Position numbers and translations under genes: made by a program. The notes below the pieces were generated by a model that was given only the letters and a program-made list of their open reading frames with translations, had not been told where the DNA came from and ran no database searches. A stretch of 64,000 nt of DNA, taken from Mesorhizobium qingshengii (lineage in GTDB: Bacteria; Pseudomonadota; Alphaproteobacteria; Rhizobiales; Rhizobiaceae). The DNA is taken from assembly GCF_027563465.1 (NCBI RefSeq), contig NZ_JAPFQA010000002.1:558001-622000 (forward strand), given 5' to 3'. Positions 57,809-64,000 of this stretch are shown here, piece after piece (position 1 is the first letter of the stretch; every line of letters begins with the position of its first letter).

Positions 57809-60800
57809 CTACTGAAAATTCCGCCCCTTGGGCATGACTTGTTCCGCTTCTCCCGACAGCGTTGCGAGATCCTGTCGGATCGGCGCGTTCCGAGGCGCGG
57901 GGCGGCTGGAGCGGTCCAGTCCCTCCTTGGCGGCCGGGGCGCTGGCGATCAACGGTCTGGCCTCGCTGACCTTCTCCAGAAGCACGGTCAGCCAGGGCGT
58001 CAAATCCTCGATCTTCTCGGCGACGATATGGATCACACCCGATTCCGACTGTAATTTCCCGGACACCTTCACGAATCGCGCACCCATGACGATGGGCCGA
58101 AACCGGGTAAAGGTTCTCTCCCAGAAAATGACATTGGCGACGGCCTTGTCGTCCTCCAGCGTCAGGAAGATCGCGTTGCCCTTGCCGGGCCGCTGCCGTA
58201 CCAGGACAAGCCCGGCAACGGAGACGCGCCTGCCGTCGCGCACGGAAGGCAGGTTGGCATTGGGCGTGACGCCGGCGCGGTCGAGCCGTTCGCGCAGGAA
58301 GGCGACGGGATGCGCCTTCAGCGACAGGCCGAGCGAGCGGTAGTCGTGGATGACGTGTTCGCCGAGCGGCATTTTCGGCAGCTTCGTCTCGGGCTCGAGT
58401 TCGCGCAGGCGCAGCGCCGGCTGGTCGAACAGCGGCAGCTTTTCGGCCGCACTCTTGGCACCCAGCGCGCGCACCTCCCACAGTGCGGCACGGCGGTCGA
58501 GGCCGATCGAACGGAAGGCATCGGCCTGCGCCAGCCGCTCGATCTCGTCGACATCGAGGCCGGAGCGCAGCCAGACGTCCCGGACGGTTTCGTAGCCTGA
58601 ACCGCGCCGCTTTATGAAATCCTCCATGCGTTCCTTGGAAAGACCCTTGATCTGCCGGAAGCCGAGCCGAAGCGCATGATTTGTGTCGATGACACCGCGC
58701 ATCTCGGCATGGCGCGGCAGGATGCGGGCAGGATCGAAAGGCGCTTTTTCCAGGGTGCAGTCCCAGACGGAATAATTGACGTCGACCTCGCGGATGTCGA
58801 CGCCATGGTCGCGCGCGTCGCGCACGAGCTGCGCCGGCCGGTAGAATCCCATCGGCTGCGAATTCAGGATCGCGGCGCAGAACACGTCGGGATAGAAGGT
58901 CTTGAACCAGCACGAGGCATAGACGAGCAGGGCGAAGGAAGCGGCATGGCTTTCAGGAAAGCCGTATTCGCCAAAGCCTTCGATCTGCTTGAAGCAGCGC
59001 TCGGCGAAGTCTTGTTCGTAGCCCCTGCCGACCATGCCGTCGATCATCTGCTGACGATAGTTGCCGATCGTGCCGGTGCCCTTGAAGGTGGCCATGGCGC
59101 GTCGCAACTCATCAGCCTTGCCGGGTTTGAAGCCGCCAGCGACGATGGCGATCTTCATCGCCTGCTCCTGGAACAGCGGCACGCCCAGCGTCTTGCCGAG
59201 AATTTCCTTCAGCTCCGGCTTGGGATATTCGGGTTTTTCCTTGCCTTGCCGGCGGCGCAGGTAGGGATGGACCATATCGCCCTGGATCGGACCCGGCCGG
59301 ACGATCGCCACTTCGATGACAAGGTCGTAGAAGCTGCGTGGCCTGAGACGCGGCAGCATCGACATCTGGGCGCGCGATTCGATCTGGAAGACGCCAAGCG
59401 TGTCGGCGCGGCAGATCATGTCATAGACGCGCGGGTCCTCCTTGGCGATTGTATCCAAAGTCAATGGCCTGCCGTAGTCGTCCCTCACGCCGTAATGGTT
59501 TTCGAGCAAGGTGAAGGCGCGTTGCAGGCAGGTCAGCATGCCGAGAGCCAGCACGTCCACTTTGAGGATCTTCACCGAGTCGAGATCGTCCTTGTCCCAT
59601 TCGACCATCTTGCGCTGGTCCATCGCCGTCTTGACGATGGGCACGATCTCGTCGAGGCGGTCCCTGGTGATGACGAAGCCGCCGACATGCTGGGAGAGGT
59701 GACGGGGAAAGCCCATGATCTCGTTGGCGCGCTCCATCACATGCCGCGACGTGGGGTCGCTCCGGTCAAGGCCGCCGACGCGGGCTTCCTTCTCGCCGAG
59801 TTCCGAGGTCGACCAGCCCCAGATCGAACCTGATAACGACGCCCTGACATCCTCCGACAGGCCCATCGCCTTGGAGACCTCGCGCAGTGCCGAGCGGCCG
59901 CGATAGCTGATGACGGCGGCGGCGAGCGCCGTACGCTTGGAACTGTATTTGGTATAAATGTACTGCATCACCTCTTCGCGTCGTTCATGCTCGAAATCGA
60001 CGTCGATGTCGGGCGGTTCATTCCTTTCTTCGGAAATGAAGCGCTCGAACAGCGTATCGATCTTGTCCGGCCCCACCTCGGTGATGCCGATACAGAAGCA
60101 GATGATGGAATTGGCGGCAGATCCACGGCCCTGGCAGAGGATATGCTGGCTGCGGGCGAATTTGATGATGTCGTAGACGGTCAGGAAATAGCGGGCGTAA
60201 TTCAGCCGCTCGATCAGAGCGAGCTCTTCCTGGATGCGTTTTATGACGCTGGTGGGTACACCGCCCGGGAAGCGTTTGGCCGCGCCTTCTCGCGCCAGCC
60301 TCTCCAGCTCGGCCTGCGGCCCGAGGCCCGATTCCGTTGGCTCGTCGGGGTAATTGTACTGGAGGTCGCTGAGCGAGAAGGTCAGCTCCTCTCCGAAGCG
60401 CAAGGTCTCGGCCAGCGCTTGCGGGTGCCGGCGGAACAGGCGCGCCATCTCCAACGGCGGCTTCAGGTGACGCTCGGCGTTGGCGGTGAGCTCAAGGCCG
60501 ACCTCGGCGACGGGCGTGTTGAGGCGGATCGCGGTCAGTACGTCCTGCAACGGGCGCCGTTCCGCCGTGTGGTAGAGGACGTCGTTGGTCGCCATCAGCG
60601 GGATGCCGGCGATCTGCGCCAGTGCCGCCGCCTGCTCGATCCGGAAGCGGTCATTGCCGGCATAACAAGGCGAGACGCCGAGCCGCAGGTTCCTGCCGAA
60701 GCGGTCCTTGAGCTGGCGAAGCAGAGCGAGACTGTCCTGCGCGCCCGTCAACAGATCGGGCAGGACCGCCAGCGACATCAGGTCCCCCCATTCGAGGAGG

Positions 60801-61156
60801 TCGCCGCGCTGGAGAAGGGTGGCGCCCTTTTCGGTTTCATCGCGCAGATTGGCCTGGGTGAGCATGCGGCAGAGATGCCCCCAGCCCTTGCGGTCCTGCG
60901 GGTAGGCGAGAATATCCGGCGTGCCGTCGCAAAAAACCAGCCGGCAGCCGGGGTGATAGGAAAGCGCCTCGACCTTGGCCTGCTGCCAGGCGCGCACCAC
61001 GCCTGCCACCGTGTTGCGGTCGGCAAGCCCGATCGCCGAGAAGCCCATGAGCTTGGCCGCGACCACCAGCTCCTCGGGCTTGGAGGCGCCGCGCAGGAAG
61101 GAGAAATTCGACTGGATGCCGAACTCGGCATAGGGAATGACGGTGAGCGCGTTCAT
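57809..61156 (-). CDS. dnaE2: Error-prone DNA polymerase DnaE2 (ImuC)
   Basis: C-family translesion polymerase, 1115 aa, working with ImuA and ImuB in SOS mutagenesis. N-terminal PHP domain ([24 protein letters not shown]), polymerase core with the catalytic [16 protein letters not shown] motif near residue 410, the [15 protein letters not shown] and [17 protein letters not shown] blocks, helix-hairpin-helix region, and a C-terminal OB fold ([26 protein letters not shown]). The ATG overlaps the imuB stop by 4 bp (ATGA). Third gene of the LexA-controlled cassette. Confidence 0.95.
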   Translation of the reverse strand: MNALTVIPYAEFGIQSNFSFLRGASKPEELVVAAKLMGFSAIGLADRNTVAGVVRAWQQAKVEALSYHPGCRLVFCDGTPDILAYPQDRKGWGHLCRMLTQANLRDETEKGATLLQRGDLLEWGDLMSLAVLPDLLTGAQDSLALLRQLKDRFGRNLRLGVSPCYAGNDRFRIEQAAALAQIAGIPLMATNDVLYHTAERRPLQDVLTAIRLNTPVAEVGLELTANAERHLKPPLEMARLFRRHPQALAETLRFGEELTFSLSDLQYNYPDEPTESGLGPQAELERLAREGAAKRFPGGVPTSVIKRIQEELALIERLNYARYFLTVYDIIKFARSQHILCQGRGSAANSIICFCIGITEVGPDKIDTLFERFISEERNEPPDIDVDFEHERREEVMQYIYTKYSSKRTALAAAVISYRGRSALREVSKAMGLSEDVRASLSGSIWGWSTSELGEKEARVGGLDRSDPTSRHVMERANEIMGFPRHLSQHVGGFVITRDRLDEIVPIVKTAMDQRKMVEWDKDDLDSVKILKVDVLALGMLTCLQRAFTLLENHYGVRDDYGRPLTLDTIAKEDPRVYDMICRADTLGVFQIESRAQMSMLPRLRPRSFYDLVIEVAIVRPGPIQGDMVHPYLRRRQGKEKPEYPKPELKEILGKTLGVPLFQEQAMKIAIVAGGFKPGKADELRRAMATFKGTGTIGNYRQQMIDGMVGRGYEQDFAERCFKQIEGFGEYGFPESHAASFALLVYASCWFKTFYPDVFCAAILNSQPMGFYRPAQLVRDARDHGVDIREVDVNYSVWDCTLEKAPFDPARILPRHAEMRGVIDTNHALRLGFRQIKGLSKERMEDFIKRRGSGYETVRDVWLRSGLDVDEIERLAQADAFRSIGLDRRAALWEVRALGAKSAAEKLPLFDQPALRLRELEPETKLPKMPLGEHVIHDYRSLGLSLKAHPVAFLRERLDRAGVTPNANLPSVRDGRRVSVAGLVLVRQRPGKGNAIFLTLEDDKAVANVIFWERTFTRFRPIVMGARFVKVSGKLQSESGVIHIVAEKIEDLTPWLTVLLEKVSEARPLIASAPAAKEGLDRSSRPAPRNAPIRQDLATLSGEAEQVMPKGRNFQ

Positions 61157-62799
61157 GCGAAGACACCATGCATGAACCAGCGCGGCGGCACCTGGGAGCC
61201 GCCGTAAAGGCCTTGCCGGTAGAGCCAGTAGCGGCGGCCGTCGGCATCCTCGATGCGGAAATAATCGCGCGTCGAGGCCGCCTCGTCGCTCGCGGCTTCC
61301 CGCCACCATTCGGCGGCGATGCGTTCCGGCCCCTCGGCGCGCGTGACCCGGTAGAGCGCGCGCCGCCAGCGGAAGTTCAGCGGCGGTCCTTCCGGCATTT
61401 CGGTGGCCGGCACGTCGATGGGTTCGGGCGAGCGGAACAGCCGGACCGGCCGTTCCGGCGGGAAGACGGTCACCGGCGCCTGCATCCTGTCCGGCTTCTT
61501 CGGCGGTGTGGTCCGGCGCGGGGCTTCGGTGAAGGGGATGGTGGCGACGGCGCGCTCCGGCAGATGGCTTTCGACCGCGACCGGCCGCAAAACCGCGCCA
61601 TCGCCGAGCCGGGCGCGGATGCGGTCGGCGAACAGCGCGATATCGGCGCCGTCGTCGGTCGTCTCGCCGGCAAGGTCGGCCTGCTGCATGTCGAAGGCGG
61701 CCGCCGACAGCACCGAGAGCCGGACGAGATCGAAGCCATAGCCGGCATCGATATCCTGCTCGAGCGCGGCCAGCCGTTCATGGAACAATTTCTGGATCAG
61801 CATGGGTTCGCGCATCGGCCGCGAGGTGCCGATGGCGATGCGGCTGACGGCGCCGTCGACGCGAAAGAGCAGCAGCGCCAGCGTCCTGGCGCCCTCGCCG
61901 CGGCGCTCGAGGTCGCTCTTCAAGGTCGTCGCCAGCATGGCCACCAGCCGCTCGATATCCTCGGTCAGGGTGACGGGCTCGGCCAGGTGGCGCTCGACCG
62001 AAAGCGGCGCGACGGGAAGGCGCGGTGAAACAGCCTCGTCGAGACGGCCAAGCGCCTGGTCGAGGCGCAACAGCAAGGAGGCGCCGAAGCGGCGCGCGAG
62101 CGGCGCGCGCGGTGCGGCCATGATGGCGCCCGCCGTGCGCAGGCCGACGCTTTCCAGGCTGGCACGGGTCGCCGGCTCGATGCGCAGCGCCGCCAACGGC
62201 AAGGGCGCCAGCAGCGCTTCCTCTTCACCGGAAGGCACGATGCGGTCGCCGGAAAATCGTGCCGCGGCCCAGGCCGCGCCCGGCGTGGCGGCAAGCCCGG
62301 CGCGGACATCAAAACCCTGATGGAAGAAGCGCGACAGGATGTCGTCCAGCATCGCGCGTTCGCCGCCGAACAGATGGGTGCAGCCGGTGATGTCGAGAAA
62401 CAGGCCGTCGGCACCGTCCAGCGCCACCAGCGGGGTGTAGCGGTCGCACCAGTCGGCAAGACCATCGAGCAGGCGGCGGTCGGCCTCCGGATCGGCCTCG
62501 ACGATGTCGATCGACGGATGCATGGCGCGCGCATCGGCGATGCCCATGTCGCGCTTCAGGTGCAGCGCCTCAGCCCGCTCGTCGAGGGCCGAGATGCGCT
62601 GCGCGTTGCCTTGGCGGTGGCTGATCACGAGCGGTGGGTGAGATGGCGGCAGGTGATCCGACGGCCGGGAACGCCAGGACCGCCCCAGACGCTGCCGCAG
62701 GATCCTTTCCACTGCCAGATAGGGAAACCACAGGGACAGGATTCTTTGCCCGTTCTTTCTGTCTTTCCTCGCCCCTTCTTTCGTCGAATGCGCGTTCAT
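61153..62799 (-). CDS. imuB: ImuB, inactive Y-family polymerase hub protein
   Basis: 548 aa. Y-family-like protein that binds the beta clamp and recruits DnaE2 and ImuA. Begins with [17 protein letters not shown]; the palm region reads [23 protein letters not shown], where the S-I-D-E catalytic element of active Y polymerases is absent, as expected for ImuB. A QADLAG stretch in the little-finger/C-terminal part is a possible clamp-binding motif. The C-terminus ([25 protein letters not shown] ... [20 protein letters not shown]) is ImuB-specific. Its 5' end overlaps imuA by 230 bp in another frame. Confidence 0.93.
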   Translation of the reverse strand: MNAHSTKEGARKDRKNGQRILSLWFPYLAVERILRQRLGRSWRSRPSDHLPPSHPPLVISHRQGNAQRISALDERAEALHLKRDMGIADARAMHPSIDIVEADPEADRRLLDGLADWCDRYTPLVALDGADGLFLDITGCTHLFGGERAMLDDILSRFFHQGFDVRAGLAATPGAAWAAARFSGDRIVPSGEEEALLAPLPLAALRIEPATRASLESVGLRTAGAIMAAPRAPLARRFGASLLLRLDQALGRLDEAVSPRLPVAPLSVERHLAEPVTLTEDIERLVAMLATTLKSDLERRGEGARTLALLLFRVDGAVSRIAIGTSRPMREPMLIQKLFHERLAALEQDIDAGYGFDLVRLSVLSAAAFDMQQADLAGETTDDGADIALFADRIRARLGDGAVLRPVAVESHLPERAVATIPFTEAPRRTTPPKKPDRMQAPVTVFPPERPVRLFRSPEPIDVPATEMPEGPPLNFRWRRALYRVTRAEGPERIAAEWWREAASDEAASTRDYFRIEDADGRRYWLYRQGLYGGSQVPPRWFMHGVFA

Positions 62800-63622
62800 C
62801 GGGGTTCCACTCCAGTGTGAATTGTCCAGGCAGGGCCGTGCGGCTCTTGCCGATGGTGACGGTGAAGGCCGGGCGGCCGATCGAGCCGGCGAGCGGCCCG
62901 GCGATGGTGTCGCGCGGCGTTGCCGGCGCCGACGCGACGATGAGGCGGACGGGTGCGGCCGTCGGCTCGGGCTCCGCCGCCTGCCGCAGCAGGAACACCG
63001 GCCGGCCGGCACCTAGCGCCCTTGCATGCAGCCGGCGCGTCGCGGTCAGGTCGAGCCGCTGCGGATTGCCGCGGATTTCAAGGATGACGGCGGCGAGCGC
63101 GGTCATCCGGGCGGCCTCCTCGGCGACCCACAGCGCATCGACAAGTCTGGGCGCTTCGGAAAACAGCAATTGTTCGGGCTCGATGCCGAACGAGGCTTGA
63201 AGCCCCCTGGCATAGGGAAAGCCGGCCTCGCGGAAAATCTCCGACGTGCCGATCCACAGGACCGGCAGGCCCTTCGCCTGCTTGAGGATCAGGCTCGTGA
63301 GCGACAGCGCGAAGCCGGCGACGGCTCCGGCATCGCGGGTTTGTGTGCCATGGATTTCGCTCAGGGCGGCTTTCGGCAGGCCGCCGCTCAGTGCGGCATC
63401 GAGGCGCTCGACGCCGGTGGGCAGGAAGGCATCCGGCAACGCCGCGGCAACGCCGCGCCGGACGATCGTGAGATCAGTATCGGGGGTGAGATCGGTGCCG
63501 ACGTCAGCATCGGAGGTCGCGGCGGCCGGCGCCTGCAGGCGCTCGGGCAACGTTCCCTCGATCTTCGCGATCTGGCGGCGCAGGGCAAAAACAGTCTCCC
63601 GCGCCACGGCGGTCATCGCCAT
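62570..63622 (-). CDS. imuA: ImuA, RecA-like SOS mutagenesis accessory protein
   Basis: 350 aa; RecA-fold protein lacking a Walker A motif (SEIHGTQTRDAGAVAGFALSL stands in its place), followed by the conserved PVLWIGTSEIFREAGFPYARGLQASFGIEPEQLLF block. The first 60 residues are variable. The last 75 residues, after [12 protein letters not shown], are low in conserved features and are encoded in the overlap with imuB. Two ATGs two codons apart (63622, 63616) can start it. Preceded by an SOS box at 63647. First gene of imuA-imuB-dnaE2. Confidence 0.9.
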   Translation of the reverse strand: MAMTAVARETVFALRRQIAKIEGTLPERLQAPAAATSDADVGTDLTPDTDLTIVRRGVAAALPDAFLPTGVERLDAALSGGLPKAALSEIHGTQTRDAGAVAGFALSLTSLILKQAKGLPVLWIGTSEIFREAGFPYARGLQASFGIEPEQLLFSEAPRLVDALWVAEEAARMTALAAVILEIRGNPQRLDLTATRRLHARALGAGRPVFLLRQAAEPEPTAAPVRLIVASAPATPRDTIAGPLAGSIGRPAFTVTIGKSRTALPGQFTLEWNPDERAFDERRGEERQKERAKNPVPVVSLSGSGKDPAAASGAVLAFPAVGSPAAISPTARDQPPPRQRAAHLGPRRAG

Positions 63623-63646
63623 GACGGTCAGCTTCCACTCACAATT

Positions 63647-63661
63647 GTTCCTGTTATGTTC
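63647..63661 (-). promoter_or_regulatory. LexA SOS box of the imuA-imuB-dnaE2 cassette
   Basis: GTTC-CTGTTAT-GTTC, an exact match to the alphaproteobacterial LexA operator GTTC-N7-GTTC (GAAC-N7-GAAC on the coding strand), 25 bp upstream of the imuA start. It predicts induction by DNA damage. Confidence 0.9.
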
Positions 63662-63804
63662 TTATAGATTCCAGAGGGTGCCCCAAGAGTCAAGCAGAGT
63701 CACAAGGAATTTATTCCTTCGCGCCTCGAGGGTGCGGAAGCAGCCGCCGCGCCATTTGCCGATTCCGGTGCGAAAGCCTATATGCCGGGTTCAAAGGACA
63801 AAGC

Positions 63805-64000
63805 ATGGCCCGCATCTACAAGACCCGCACCTGGCACGACCAGTTCTCGCCGTCCATGGAGGAATTTGAGTTCCTGGCGCTGGAGTCCTACGCCCACCTG
63901 CCGGAGGATTTTCGCAAGCTGACCGGCGAGATCATCATCCAGATCGCCGAATTCCCGACCGACGAGATCATGGACGATTTGTCGCTGGAAACGCCGTTCG
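63805..64000 (+). CDS. Zincin-like metallopeptidase family protein (3' end beyond window)
   Basis: Only the first 65 codons are inside the window. MARIYKTRTWHDQFSPSMEEFEFLALESYAHLPEDFRKLTG and the following EIIIQIAEFPTDEIMDDL resemble the N-terminus of the COG3824/Zincin_1 (DUF1025) family, whose HExxH zinc site lies further on and cannot be checked. Divergent from imuA; the 182-bp gap holds the SOS box. Confidence 0.75.
   Translation, partial: MARIYKTRTWHDQFSPSMEEFEFLALESYAHLPEDFRKLTGEIIIQIAEFPTDEIMDDLSLETPF

Noticed and set aside
59987..61207. 406-aa plus-strand open frame opposite dnaE2
   Set aside because: Antisense shadow of the conserved PHP and polymerase regions of DnaE2.

Overview
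The window looks like the chromosomal replication-origin neighbourhood of an alphaproteobacterium of the Hyphomicrobiales, most likely Mesorhizobium or a close relative. This rests on (i) the gene order fxsA-secB-dnaQ-coaE-aroE-maf-ppsR / hemE-hemJ-rho ... mnmE-mnmG-rsmG-parA-parB-holA, which is typical of rhizobial origin regions, (ii) high G+C coding sequence, (iii) several families of intergenic palindromic repeats of the kind that are abundant in Mesorhizobium, and (iv) an imuA-imuB-dnaE2 cassette with an alphaproteobacterial GTTC-N7-GTTC SOS box. The genus is inferred, not proven.

Layout. 0.1-5.5 kb: FxsA, SecB, then a minus-strand housekeeping run dnaQ, coaE-aroE-maf (overlapping) and ppsR. 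5.5-5.9 kb: the ppsR-hemE intergenic region, a candidate oriC with DnaA boxes and an AT-rich tract. 5.9-20.9 kb: hemE-hemJ, rho, a DMT exporter, a DUF255 protein, mnmE, a cluster of parS sites, mnmG-rsmG-parA-parB, a DUF1326/DUF2182 pair and holA. 21.4-26.7 kb: a complete branched-chain 2-oxoacid dehydrogenase operon (bkdA1-bkdA2-bkdB-lpdV), bracketed by two direct copies of one repeat and interrupted by another. 26.9-28.7 kb: a saccharopine/lysine-dehydrogenase-like gene divergent from an Lrp/AsnC regulator.

28.8-39.6 kb: an envelope/stress island. It holds an OmpR-type response regulator and sensor kinase, an FtsX-like ABC system with two ATPases and a secreted partner, multi-pass membrane proteins (COG4705-like, COG4280-like, ICMT-like), and three very small secreted or membrane proteins. 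Three perfect TTAC-N6-GTAA palindromes and one near-match sit upstream of four of these transcription units. I propose that they are the operators of the local two-component system.

39.7-53.8 kb: a probable catabolic island with an NTF2-like protein, RidA, an amidohydrolase, an acetyltransferase, a flavin monooxygenase fused to an NTF2-like domain, an RpiR regulator divergent from a taurine/nitrate-type ABC importer, a Gfo/Idh oxidoreductase, an amidase and an M24 (creatinase/prolidase-like) hydrolase. Almost every gap in its second half carries a palindromic repeat. The substrate cannot be named from sequence; an amide- or peptide-like nitrogen compound is the simplest guess. 54.0-64.0 kb: an atypically AT-rich methyltransferase gene, tRNA-Gly(GCC), ProX, a thioredoxin/TPR protein, a LON-domain protein, a Trm112-like protein, the SOS mutagenesis cassette dnaE2-imuB-imuA, and the start of a zincin-like metallopeptidase cut by the window edge.
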